From: an uncultured Microbacterium sp.
GTDB lineage: Bacteria; Actinomycetota; Actinomycetes; Actinomycetales; Microbacteriaceae
Direction: 5' to 3'
Assembly: GCA_913774845.1 (NCBI GenBank)
Contig: CAJYJO010000045.1
Span: 1 to 57,592, forward strand
DNA length: 57,592 nt
This document shows, piece by piece, positions 28,819 through 37,160 of this stretch (its first letter is position 1; each line of letters opens with the position of its first letter). The notes under the pieces are model-generated. The model was not told the origin of the DNA and did not search any database. It worked only from the letters and a program-made list of their open reading frames with translations. The translations under genes were made by a program, and so were the position numbers.

Positions 28819-28834
28819 GTCACGACGTCGTGAC
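28819..28834. promoter_or_regulatory. 16-bp perfect palindrome upstream of the fucosidase
   Basis: GTCACGACGTCGTGAC is perfectly symmetric and lies about 26 bp after the presumed -10, where a bound repressor would act as a roadblock. It differs from the LacI sites near the other glycosidases, so another regulator may act here. Confidence 0.5.
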
Positions 28835-28906
28835 TTCTCGGTTCCCCTGCGCAGGCCTCAGGCATGACGGCCTCCCGCGTGCGCGCGGTTCGAGAGGGAT
28901 ACATTC

Positions 28907-31900
28907 ATGAGCAACGAAGCAACCCGGTCGGCGCGAGAGGGCTGCGACTCCCCGCCGGCTCGCTCGCTCGCCGTCCGCCGGAGCGGGTGGTCTCGAGCAG
29001 GTGCCGTCGGCGCCGCGGGTGCCGCCATCGTGGCGATGCTGTTGGGGTCGGTCGCTCCGGCTGCCGCAGCCGACTCCGACGTCCTGCCCGGCCAGACCTA
29101 CCCGGGCGACCCGGCAGGTGACGGCCCGTACGAGGCCAGCTGGGACTCGGTCGACCAGCACACGCCGTCGCCCGAGTGGTTCAAGGATGCGAAGTTCGGC
29201 GTCTACTGGCACTGGGGTGCGTTCGGTGTGCCCGAGACGGGCAGCGAGTGGTACGGGCGTTACGCCTATCTCGGTGGAGGGCTCGAAGATTTCCACAACC
29301 GTACCTTCGGCAACCTGCGCGACACGGGTCCCGACGGATACGGCTACGAGAAGTTCATCACCGGCGGCACGGACAAGAACGGCAACTGGCGTCAGTTCGC
29401 TCCCAAGCTGACTTCGGAGGGTGGACAGTTCGACCCGAAGGCGTGGATGGACGTCGTCGCGAAGTCGGGCGCGAAGTTCGCCGGTCCCGTGGCGGAGCAC
29501 CACGACGGGTTCTCCATGTGGGACAGCCAGGTGAACGAGTGGAACTCGGTCGACATGGGTCCGAAGCTCGACCTGGTGAAGATCTGGGGCGACGAGGTCC
29601 GCAGCCACGACATGAAGTACCTCGTGGCGATGCACCACGCCTTCAACATGAACGGCTTCTTCAGCGGAGCCCCCACGATGCCCGACGACTCGCGCAAGAA
29701 GCTGTTCGGGCAGCTCCCGCGCGACGAGGAGAACCAGCTCTGGTACGACAAGCTCCGTGAGGTGGTCGACCAGTCCGAGCCCGACATCGTGTGGCAGGAC
29801 TTCGGCCTCGCGCTCGACGACCCGAACTGCAACGTCTACCTGGGTCGTCCCCGGTGCGAGGTCGACGAACAGCAGCGCCTCAACTTCTTCTCGTACTACT
29901 TCAATCAGGCGGAGAAGCTGAACAAGGAGGTCGTCACCACCTACAAGCACTTCGACCGGGGTGCGAACGATCTCGGCGAGGTCGCGGACTTCGAGCGCGG
30001 TGGCCCCGCCGACCTCACCTACCCGTACTGGCTCACCGACGACTCCGTCGGCACGGGGAGCTGGTCGTGGGAGCAGGGCATGGGGTACTACAACTCCACC
30101 CAGATGATCCACTCGCTGCTCGACCGCGTGAGCAAGAACGGCAACATGCTGCTCAACATCGCTCCCCGTCTGGACGGTACGATCCCGGCCGAGCAGCAGC
30201 AGATCCTGCTCGACATGGGCCAGTACCTCGAGCGCAACGGTGAAGCCGTGTACAACACCCGCGCGTGGGACGTCTACGGAGAGGGGCCGACCAAGATGGG
30301 CGGCGGCTCCTTCGTCCGCCCGGTCGCGGGTAACGCGAAAGACATCCGCTACACCGCGTCCAAGGACGACTCGAAGCTCTACGCGACCGTCCTCGGCTGG
30401 CCCGGGGACGACAGCACCGTCGCGCTGACCTCGCTCGGCGGCTCCTCCGTCGACCTGTCGGGTCTGACCGACGTCACGCTGTTCGGCGAGAACGCGGGCG
30501 ATCGCATCCCCCTCGACTGGTCGCAGGATCAGGGCGCTCTTCGCGTGCAGATGCCGTCGTCGGCGCCCGCGCAGGAGCAGGCGTATGTGATCGAGCTCGG
30601 CTTCGCCGACGGCGTGCCGGTCGTGAACGGCGACGACCGCGTCGCCCTGTACTCCGCTGAGAACGGCAAGGGCTCGGGCATCTCCATCCCCACGGGTGAC
30701 CAGGAGGGTCGCATCCTGAAGGACCGCGGCCTGGAGGGCTCCGCCATCGAGTCGCTGCGCATCGGTGCGGGCGTGAAGGTCTCGACCTTCGCCTCCGACG
30801 ACATGACCGGCGAGGCGACGGTGTACGAGGGCGTCGACGGGGTCGTGACCCCGAAGGCTCCGATCGGCTCGATCCGCGTCGAGAAGGTGGCGACCACCAC
30901 GGTCAATGCCGTCTCGGCCAACGCGAACGGCCTGCGCTGGGACACCAACGGCGCTACCACTCCCGGCTCCCCGGTCGTGCAGAAGACCGCCTCGGGCTCA
31001 GCCGAGCAGACGTGGGAGTTCGTCCCCACCTCCGACGGTTACGTCCGACTGGTCAACCCCGCCACGGGACTCGCGATCACGAGCCCCCAGGATCAGCGCG
31101 ACATCGCCGTCACCCTCGCCGAGGTCGACGCCGACGACCCCGCACAGGAATGGATGCCGACCGGCTCGAACACGTCGCTCATCTTCGTCAACCGCGCGCA
31201 CGACACGAAGGCGCTCGACAGCGGCGGAAACGTCCCGTCGGGCTCGAACCTGAAGCAGTGGGACAACACCGGTCATCCCAACCTGGCCTTCAGCACCGTC
31301 CCCGCCGGGAACCCGCTCGCGGGCACCTGGCGGATCACCGCCGATGCCAACGGGCTGGCCTGGGATTCCAACGGCTCGACCACCTCGGGTACCGATGTCC
31401 TGCAGAACACGGCGTCCCTGGACGATGCTCAGGAATGGACGTTCCAGGCGACCAGCGACGGTTACTACCGCCTCGTCAACGCGGCCTCGGGCCGCGTCAT
31501 CGAGAGCGTGACCACTCAGGCTGGTTCCGCGGTTCAGCTCAAGGACGTCTCCGACACGGCCTCGCAGCAGTGGAAGCCGGTCCCGGTGGGTTCGAGCTGG
31601 GTCTTCCAGAACCGTACTGACGCCTCGATCGTGCTCGACAGCGGCGGGTCGGTGCCCTCCGGCTCCCCGTTGAAGCAGTGGAACGACAACGGCAGTACCA
31701 ATTTCCGCTTCTCGCTGACAGAGGTCACCGCGCAGGTGGATCTCACGGTCGAGACCCCCGCCGAGCGCGCGTTCGGCACCGCCGGATCGGTGAAGGTCAC
31801 CGTCGCCGGTACCGACGGCACCCCGTCGGGTTCGGTGTCGGTCTGGAACGGGGACGCACGTCTGGCCGGCCCGGTCGCCCTTGCCGGCGGAGCGGCCACG

Positions 31901-32608
31901 CTCACCCTCGCCGGGGATGCTCTACCCGTGGGCAGCCATTCCTTGCGTGTGCAGTATGACGCCGACGCGCCGTACAGCGATGTGATCACCGCGAAGCGCG
32001 TCACGATCACGAAGGCGACGACCCCGACCCCGACGCCGACCCCGTCCCCGACGGTCACGCCGGGGCCGACCACGACCCCGTCCCCGACGGTCACGCCGGA
32101 CCCGACCACGACCCCGTCCCCGACGGTCACGCCGGAGCCGACCGCGTCGCCGGACCCGACGCTCACTCCCGCCCCGACGACGTCGCCGACGATCGCGCCG
32201 GCCCCCACCGAAAGTGCGCTGACCGACGCCCTGCGCGGCGGTATCACCGCGCCGGACGTGGCCGATGCCGGGTCGACGATCACCGTCAAGGTGGGCCCGG
32301 CGCGGTCGGGTCAGAGCGTGACCGGGTGGCTGTTCTCCCAGCCGCGCACGCTCGGCACAGCGACGGTGGCCGCAAACGGAGACATCCGTCTGACGATTCC
32401 GGCGGACGCGCCGGCGGGATCGCATCGGATCGCCGTGACCGACGCGGCAGGCGTCCTGATCGGGTGGGAACCCATCGAGATCCGGCAGCCCGGCGGAGCG
32501 CTGGCCAGCACCGGTAGCGTCCTCCCCGTGGGCGCCCTGCTGCTCGGTGCGGGCCTGATCGCCGCGGGGGCCTGGAGCATTCGCCGCCGCCGGGCATTGC
32601 GAGACTGA
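28907..32608 (+). CDS. wall-anchored GH29 alpha-L-fucosidase with lectin-like modules
   Basis: 1,233 residues. Signal region ~1-55; GH29 barrel ~75-440 with FKDAKFGVYWHWGAFGVP, AEHHDGFSMWDS and the presumed nucleophile Asp in EPDIVWQDFG; a C-terminal beta domain to ~560; a beta/gamma-crystallin-like stretch ~575-650 (RVALYSAENGKGSGISI); two related ricin-like lectin modules ~665-940 (NANGLRWDTNGATTPG and NANGLAWDSNGSTTSG); an Ig-like domain ~945-1030; a Thr/Pro repeat linker; a last beta domain; LASTG at ~1199, helix, RRRR tail. It releases L-fucose from glycans at the cell surface. ATG 28907 follows GAGAGGGA. Confidence 0.88.
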   Translation: MSNEATRSAREGCDSPPARSLAVRRSGWSRAGAVGAAGAAIVAMLLGSVAPAAAADSDVLPGQTYPGDPAGDGPYEASWDSVDQHTPSPEWFKDAKFGVYWHWGAFGVPETGSEWYGRYAYLGGGLEDFHNRTFGNLRDTGPDGYGYEKFITGGTDKNGNWRQFAPKLTSEGGQFDPKAWMDVVAKSGAKFAGPVAEHHDGFSMWDSQVNEWNSVDMGPKLDLVKIWGDEVRSHDMKYLVAMHHAFNMNGFFSGAPTMPDDSRKKLFGQLPRDEENQLWYDKLREVVDQSEPDIVWQDFGLALDDPNCNVYLGRPRCEVDEQQRLNFFSYYFNQAEKLNKEVVTTYKHFDRGANDLGEVADFERGGPADLTYPYWLTDDSVGTGSWSWEQGMGYYNSTQMIHSLLDRVSKNGNMLLNIAPRLDGTIPAEQQQILLDMGQYLERNGEAVYNTRAWDVYGEGPTKMGGGSFVRPVAGNAKDIRYTASKDDSKLYATVLGWPGDDSTVALTSLGGSSVDLSGLTDVTLFGENAGDRIPLDWSQDQGALRVQMPSSAPAQEQAYVIELGFADGVPVVNGDDRVALYSAENGKGSGISIPTGDQEGRILKDRGLEGSAIESLRIGAGVKVSTFASDDMTGEATVYEGVDGVVTPKAPIGSIRVEKVATTTVNAVSANANGLRWDTNGATTPGSPVVQKTASGSAEQTWEFVPTSDGYVRLVNPATGLAITSPQDQRDIAVTLAEVDADDPAQEWMPTGSNTSLIFVNRAHDTKALDSGGNVPSGSNLKQWDNTGHPNLAFSTVPAGNPLAGTWRITADANGLAWDSNGSTTSGTDVLQNTASLDDAQEWTFQATSDGYYRLVNAASGRVIESVTTQAGSAVQLKDVSDTASQQWKPVPVGSSWVFQNRTDASIVLDSGGSVPSGSPLKQWNDNGSTNFRFSLTEVTAQVDLTVETPAERAFGTAGSVKVTVAGTDGTPSGSVSVWNGDARLAGPVALAGGAATLTLAGDALPVGSHSLRVQYDADAPYSDVITAKRVTITKATTPTPTPTPSPTVTPGPTTTPSPTVTPDPTTTPSPTVTPEPTASPDPTLTPAPTTSPTIAPAPTESALTDALRGGITAPDVADAGSTITVKVGPARSGQSVTGWLFSQPRTLGTATVAANGDIRLTIPADAPAGSHRIAVTDAAGVLIGWEPIEIRQPGGALASTGSVLPVGALLLGAGLIAAGAWSIRRRRALRD
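32039..32146 (+). repeat. 36-bp tandem repeat encoding the Thr/Pro linker
   Basis: Three copies (32039, 32075, 32111) encoding TPSPTVTPxPTT, differing mainly in the codon for x (Gly, Asp, Glu). It forms the extended stalk before the terminal domain of the fucosidase. Confidence 0.85.
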
Positions 32609-32632
32609 GTCCTCGAGGACCAGCCCCCGGGG

Positions 32633-32667
32633 AAGGGCCCGTGCCGTTCGAGCGGTACGGGCCCTTT
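32633..32667 (+). terminator. terminator of the fucosidase gene
   Basis: AAGGGCCCGT-GCCG pairs with CGGT-ACGGGCCCTT around TTCGAG, followed by TC; a strong stem 25 bp after the stop. Confidence 0.8.
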
Positions 32668-32759
32668 CGGTGCAGCCTCTTCGTCGCCCACCTCCACGAG
32701 CACTTCGTCGACCCGTGCATCGTCGTCGACGGCACGTACGTGCTGCCGACCCGCCCGGA

Positions 32760-33611
32760 TTACAGCGCAGAGGTGTTCGCGTCCACGCTCGCCGAGTACT
32801 CGTTTCCCGACGGTTCCTCCTGGATCGGGGCGTCGGCGTCTTCGGCGTCCGTCTCGGACGGGGTGGTGTCGAGCCGGTGAGTCGCGGCGAAGTCCTCGAC
32901 CGCGAGCAGGTGCAGGTGCATGCGCATCCGCGCGCGGTCGGGGTCGCGTCGCTCGATCTCGGCGAGGATACCGCGGTGCTCGCCCTGGGTCGCGGCCGTG
33001 ACGCCACGCTCCTCGAGAGCGCGCCAGACGCGGCTGCGGTACGTGCGTCCGGCGAGCGAGTCGACCAGCGCGGCGAGCAGGGGGTTGCCCCCGGCCTGCG
33101 CGATCCGGCCGTGGAACTCGGTGTCGACGTCGATGATCGCGCTGATGTCGCTCTGCTCGGCGCCCGCTTCGAGGAGGGCGTCCAGCCGGTCGAGCAGGGC
33201 GGTCATCGCGGCGATCTGCTCGTCGGTGGCCAGCCGTGCCGCCAGAGCGGCGCTCTCGGCCTCGAGGACGCGGCGCACGTGCAGCAGCTGTGCCGGCTCG
33301 GCATTCATCTGCCGGTCGGCGAAGAGCGTCAGCGGACCCAGGAGCTTGGTGGCATCGAGCGCCGTGACGTACGTTCCGTCGCCCTGTCGGGTCTCGACGA
33401 CGCCGAGGACGGCAAGGGCACGGATTCCTTCGCGCAGCGAGCCGCGGGACACCCCGAGCTGCTCGGCCAGATCCTTCTCGATCGGGAGGCGGTCGCCGGG
33501 GCTCAAGCGGCCCGCTTCGACCATCGACAGGATGGACGCGACGACGATGTCGGTCTGCGATCGACGCGGCGGCGGGACCGTCGGATCCGATGGAGGATCG
33601 AGCGGAATCAT
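32760..33611 (-). CDS. FadR-subfamily GntR transcriptional regulator
   Basis: 283 residues from ATG 33611 (MIPLDPPSD); upstream in-frame codons would run into the DyP intergenic region. Winged helix-turn-helix ~15-85 with LPIEKDLAEQLGVSRGSLRE; FCD ligand domain ~95-235 with DVDTEFHGRIAQAGGNP and GEHRGILAEIERRD; an acidic disordered tail after 245. It probably senses a sugar acid or organic acid. It sits convergent to the fucosidase and downstream of the DyP gene, so its targets are not evident. TACCAT six bases before the start gives a leaderless-type promoter. Confidence 0.85.
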   Translation of the reverse strand: MIPLDPPSDPTVPPPRRSQTDIVVASILSMVEAGRLSPGDRLPIEKDLAEQLGVSRGSLREGIRALAVLGVVETRQGDGTYVTALDATKLLGPLTLFADRQMNAEPAQLLHVRRVLEAESAALAARLATDEQIAAMTALLDRLDALLEAGAEQSDISAIIDVDTEFHGRIAQAGGNPLLAALVDSLAGRTYRSRVWRALEERGVTAATQGEHRGILAEIERRDPDRARMRMHLHLLAVEDFAATHRLDTTPSETDAEDADAPIQEEPSGNEYSASVDANTSAL

Positions 33612-33617
33612 TCCCCA

Positions 33618-33623
33618 ATGGTA
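33618..33623 (-). promoter_or_regulatory. -10 box of the GntR gene (leaderless)
   Basis: TACCAT on the minus strand, six bases before the ATG at 33611. Confidence 0.45.
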
Positions 33624-33708
33624 GAGGAGCGCCCGTGATCGACGACGCTCACCTGCCCGTGTGGGATCGCTCCCGCCCACGGTACGACTGGCTCGGCGAT
33701 GTCTGCCA

Positions 33709-34875
33709 TCAGAACAGGCCCGCTCCCAACCCCGACGCCGCGGAGTGTCCGGGGAGGATCGCGAAGGCCGCGGTGGCGGTGGGGGTGACGAACGTTCTCA
33801 TCGCGTCGACCTCGTCGAGACGCAGCTGCGTGCGGGAGAAGGTCTCGACCTCGCGCTGGTAGCTGATGAACACGTGTCCGTGGTCGTCGACGGAGTCGTG
33901 GTACGAGAAGCTGCGCCGCAGCATGAGCGCGCTGCCGGTGAACGACGGGTGCGCCGCGCGCGCGTGCGCGTCGCTCGGCACCTTGAGCTCACCCGCCTCG
34001 GTCTTGGCCCGCAGATCGATGTTGCTGTCGCGCGTCCCTCCCGAGAGGGGGATGCCGTCGGCCTGGCGCCGACCGATGACGGCGTCGCGACGTTCGGCGG
34101 GCAGGGCGCGGAAGGCGGAGGTGTCGAGCCGGAAGCGCCGCAGAACGCAGATCGTTCCGCCGGCGAGGGGGCCGTCGGCGATCCAGGTGTTCTCGGCCAG
34201 CTCGTCGGCGGAGCGCGGGACGATGATGCCGTCGTGGTAGCCGAACGGGTTGCGGATCACCCCGTCGGTGCTCGGCCCGCGGAACGCGTATTGGTTCCAC
34301 CGCGGCTGCCAGTCGGTCAGCGTCGCCGTGAGGGCGGCGGCCACCGGCTCCAGGATCGACGGGTCGGACGCGTTGACGTTGATCAGCAGGTCGCCGCCGC
34401 GCCGCGCCGCCGGGAGCTCGGCATCCCCCAGGAATTCCGGAAGCGACACGAGGGCCGCCGTCTCGGGGGAGCGACTCGCGGCGAGCACGCGCTCGCCGAC
34501 CCCGACGGTGACGGTCAGGTCGCCGGGGCCGTCGGGGGTGATCTCGGGCGCCTCTCCCCGGGTGAGGCGCAGGATCGTCTCGCCGAGGGTCGTCAGGGTC
34601 TCCGCGGCGCGCTGGGGGTCGATGTCGCCGATCAGCAGGAACGCGTGCCCGGGGGCGATGGCGGGGCGATCGACGCCGGCCTGCGTGGTGCCCTCGGCGA
34701 CGATCGTCGAGCCGTTCGGGGGTACTGCGGCGGAGAGTCCCGCCTCCTCGGGCTGGTCGAGCAGGCGACCGCCGAGGAGGCCGCCCAGCGCGCCGGCGGC
34801 CCCCGCCGACAGGCCGGTGCCGACGAGGAGGGCGCGGCGGGTGACGCCGGGACGGGAGGGGGAGTCGTTGGTCAT
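33709..34875 (-). CDS. Tat-exported DyP-type heme peroxidase
   Basis: 388 residues. The N-terminus has a twin-arginine signal (VTRRALLVGTGLSAGAAGAL). The catalytic domain (~65-375) shows the DyP distal motif GxxDG as FGYHDG in NPFGYHDGIIVPRS, the presumed proximal heme His in SDAHARAAHPS, and the distal Arg in LMLRRSFSYHDS. It is a secreted peroxidase using H2O2, related to EfeB-type enzymes, but no efeU or efeO is present. It is third in a minus-strand unit after two lipoprotein genes (34-bp gap), so it may work with them outside the membrane. The substrate is unknown; dye, lignin-like or heme-iron roles are known for the family. Confidence 0.88.
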   Translation of the reverse strand: MTNDSPSRPGVTRRALLVGTGLSAGAAGALGGLLGGRLLDQPEEAGLSAAVPPNGSTIVAEGTTQAGVDRPAIAPGHAFLLIGDIDPQRAAETLTTLGETILRLTRGEAPEITPDGPGDLTVTVGVGERVLAASRSPETAALVSLPEFLGDAELPAARRGGDLLINVNASDPSILEPVAAALTATLTDWQPRWNQYAFRGPSTDGVIRNPFGYHDGIIVPRSADELAENTWIADGPLAGGTICVLRRFRLDTSAFRALPAERRDAVIGRRQADGIPLSGGTRDSNIDLRAKTEAGELKVPSDAHARAAHPSFTGSALMLRRSFSYHDSVDDHGHVFISYQREVETFSRTQLRLDEVDAMRTFVTPTATAAFAILPGHSAASGLGAGLF

Positions 34876-34909
34876 GCGGGTGCGTCCGGGGTCGTCCGGC
34901 CGCCGTCGG

Positions 34910-35635
34910 TCACGGCGTCGGGAGGGTGAGAGCCGGCGCGGGTGCGTCCGGGAGGTCGATGGTGATCCAGTCGCCGCGGAACTGCACGTCGGCGCGACGC
35001 AGCAGTCCCTTGTCGTCGACGGCGAGACGGAGCTTGGCGGAGTCGGGGGTCAGCGGCGGGTCGGCGGGGGAGCGCGCCTCGTCGGTCGGGGGAGCGGCGA
35101 AGAGCGTCACGGCCACCCCGTCCACCTCGTCGCGCCCGAGCCACAGCGTCCCGCTCTGCTGCACGAGCAGCGGGTTGTCGGGGCGGTCCGAGCCGAGGCC
35201 GCTGAGCACGGCGAGCACGGCGTCGAGCGCGTAGTCGGAGGGCGCGAGGGCCGCGGTCTGCCAGGTGTCGTCGAACGGGGGGATCGGCAGCACCGGGTTG
35301 CCGTCGGCGTCGGGGTCGGCCGGGAGGAAGCCCACGCTGTCGGCCGTCCACAGCACCGCCTGCGGCTGCTCGGGGTCGGACGCGGCCGCGTACCCGACCT
35401 GGGACGAGTAGTCGACCCACCCCTGCACGTGCTGCATCTTGTCGCCCTCGCCGACCTCCGTGACGAAGGGGCGCGAGCCGGCGTCGAAGTTGTTGAAGCG
35501 CGCGACGGCGAGGATCTGCGCCTCTTCGCCCGTCACCGGACGCCAGGTCGGCTCGGGTTCCGGGGCCGCGGTGCAGCCCGAGAGGAGCAGAGCGAGGGCG
35601 AGTCCGGCGACGCCGAGACGACGGAGCCGGGTCAC
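34910..35635 (-). CDS. lipoprotein, unknown
   Basis: 241 residues from GTG 35635, which overlaps the stop of the preceding gene (GTGA). Lipobox LLLSGC at about residue 21. The mature part is beta-rich with WRPVTGEEAQILAVARFNNFDAGSRP-like, PEQPQAVLWTADSVGFLP and LRLAVDDKGLLRRADVQFRG segments; the last resembles the end of LppX/LprG-like or outer-lipoprotein folds but the match is only in style. Translation coupling to the beta-helix protein and closeness to the DyP gene suggest one extracytoplasmic assembly. Confidence 0.7.
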   Translation of the reverse strand: MTRLRRLGVAGLALALLLSGCTAAPEPEPTWRPVTGEEAQILAVARFNNFDAGSRPFVTEVGEGDKMQHVQGWVDYSSQVGYAAASDPEQPQAVLWTADSVGFLPADPDADGNPVLPIPPFDDTWQTAALAPSDYALDAVLAVLSGLGSDRPDNPLLVQQSGTLWLGRDEVDGVAVTLFAAPPTDEARSPADPPLTPDSAKLRLAVDDKGLLRRADVQFRGDWITIDLPDAPAPALTLPTP

Positions 35636-36951
35636 CGGATGCCGGTCCACTCGGCGAGGAGCTGCGCGTCGGGGAGGGGGATGGATGCCACGTCGGGCAT
35701 CTCCACCGTGTCGGGGAGACGGGGGTAGCTCGACCGCTGCGGCAGGTCGGGCTGCGCCCGCGGCGCGGGCACGCGCAGGTAGCTCAGGCCCGGGGGCGCC
35801 GTCGGTCCGCTCACCTCGGTCGCCGCGGCCTGCGGGTCGGAGCCGCCCGCGCAGGCCGCCGACAGCTGCGCCGCCAGGTCGGCGGGCACGGTCGACAGGC
35901 CGTCCGAGGCGCAGTTGCCCGCGGCGGGGGTGCGGGATGCCGAGAGGTTGGCGACGTCGACGCCGTTGCCGACGAAGGAGTTGTCGAGCAGACGCGTCCC
36001 GCGCGTGGGGAGGTCTTCCGTGTTGCTCAGGAGGACACCCGCCCGGGCATGGCCCGAGATGAGGTTGCGCTGGAGCAGGTTGTCGACGCCGCCGCTGATG
36101 CCGACGCCGGTCGCGAACGCGCCGTCGGCCTGGGCGGGCGTCTGCTCCCCGGCGTTGTCGACGATGACGTTCCCGACGACCGTGTTCGAGCGCTGCGGCG
36201 TGAACGCCTCCTGGTAGCTGGAGAGCAGAGTCATCCCGATGCGGTTGCCCGAGAAACGGTTGCCGGTAATCACGACGGAATCGCTCGCGTTCGCATTCTC
36301 GAAACCCACCGCGCTGCGTTCTCCGACATTCCCGGTGACGAGGATGCCGCAGTTCTGGCATTGCCCCACGTAAAAGCCGCTGTCCGCCGACCCGGATGCG
36401 TAGGAATCGCGGATCACGCCATTCTGCGAGTTGAAGGCGTAGATGCCGTATAGGCCGTTGTCGTACGCGGTGACGTGATCGACGAGAAAGCGCTGCAGCG
36501 GGGGGAACTTCTCCGGGTCCCACTTCTCGTAGCCGTCGACGGTGGGGGCCGAGGGCCCGTTCTCGTCGTGCAGACCCGTGAAGAGGACGCCGTAGAACGT
36601 CGCCCCCGTCACGGTGAGGTTCTCGACCCGCACGCCGTCGGCGATCGAGACGACGCCGAACGGGCGCACGCCGCCGCCGTCGATGACCGTGTCGTTGCGC
36701 GCCGCGCCGCGCAGGGTGACGTCCGGCTTGTCGATGATGATCTGCTCCTCGTACACGCCGGCGCCGACGATCACGAGGCCGCCGGGGGCGACGCGATCGA
36801 TCGCTTCGCCGATCGTGGAGGCGTCTTCGGGCACGCGCACCAGGTCGGATCCGGTGGATATCGAGTCGTTTCCGGCGGGCGCGCACGCGCTGAGCGCGAG
36901 CAGCGTGGAAACCGCGACGAGCGCGGCGATCAGGCGACGGGGAACGGGCAC
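35632..36951 (-). CDS. beta-helix (NosD/CASH-like) lipoprotein
   Basis: 439 residues from GTG 36951 (VPVPRRLIAALVAV); AGGGAGGG lies about 20 bp upstream, so the start is a little uncertain. Lipobox ALSAC at ~residue 22. The body is a right-handed parallel beta-helix: VRVPEDASTIGEAIDRVAPG, then repeated rungs such as VRVENLTVTGATFYGV, GVIRDSYASGSADSGFYVG, SVVITGNRFSGNRIGMTL and NTVVGNVIVDNAG. Such folds bind or process carbohydrate, or scaffold proteins; no lyase active site was identified. First gene of the unit with the second lipoprotein and DyP peroxidase, divergent from the giant surface protein. Confidence 0.8.
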   Translation of the reverse strand: MPVPRRLIAALVAVSTLLALSACAPAGNDSISTGSDLVRVPEDASTIGEAIDRVAPGGLVIVGAGVYEEQIIIDKPDVTLRGAARNDTVIDGGGVRPFGVVSIADGVRVENLTVTGATFYGVLFTGLHDENGPSAPTVDGYEKWDPEKFPPLQRFLVDHVTAYDNGLYGIYAFNSQNGVIRDSYASGSADSGFYVGQCQNCGILVTGNVGERSAVGFENANASDSVVITGNRFSGNRIGMTLLSSYQEAFTPQRSNTVVGNVIVDNAGEQTPAQADGAFATGVGISGGVDNLLQRNLISGHARAGVLLSNTEDLPTRGTRLLDNSFVGNGVDVANLSASRTPAAGNCASDGLSTVPADLAAQLSAACAGGSDPQAAATEVSGPTAPPGLSYLRVPAPRAQPDLPQRSSYPRLPDTVEMPDVASIPLPDAQLLAEWTGIR

Positions 36952-37023
36952 CGGGACATCGTAACCGCCGCCCTCCCTAGCCAGATTGTGACGCAGTGTT
37001 TCCTCAACGGGACCGCAAGATTT

Positions 37024-37047
37024 ACGCAATGCGCCTGAACATTGCGT
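37024..37047. promoter_or_regulatory. inverted repeat between beta-helix operon and giant surface gene
   Basis: ACGCAATG and CATTGCGT, perfect 8-bp arms with 8-nt spacer, in a 209-bp divergent intergenic stretch of lower GC. Candidate operator for either side. Confidence 0.45.
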
Positions 37048-37160
37048 GTGAAGGCCATATGTTTGCTCCGCGGTTTCGTTTCCGCGCCTGCGTCCTGCCG
37101 TCCAGTGAGATCTCGCGGAAACCGCGATTCTTCCGGCGCGCACACCCCGAAGGAATCACA

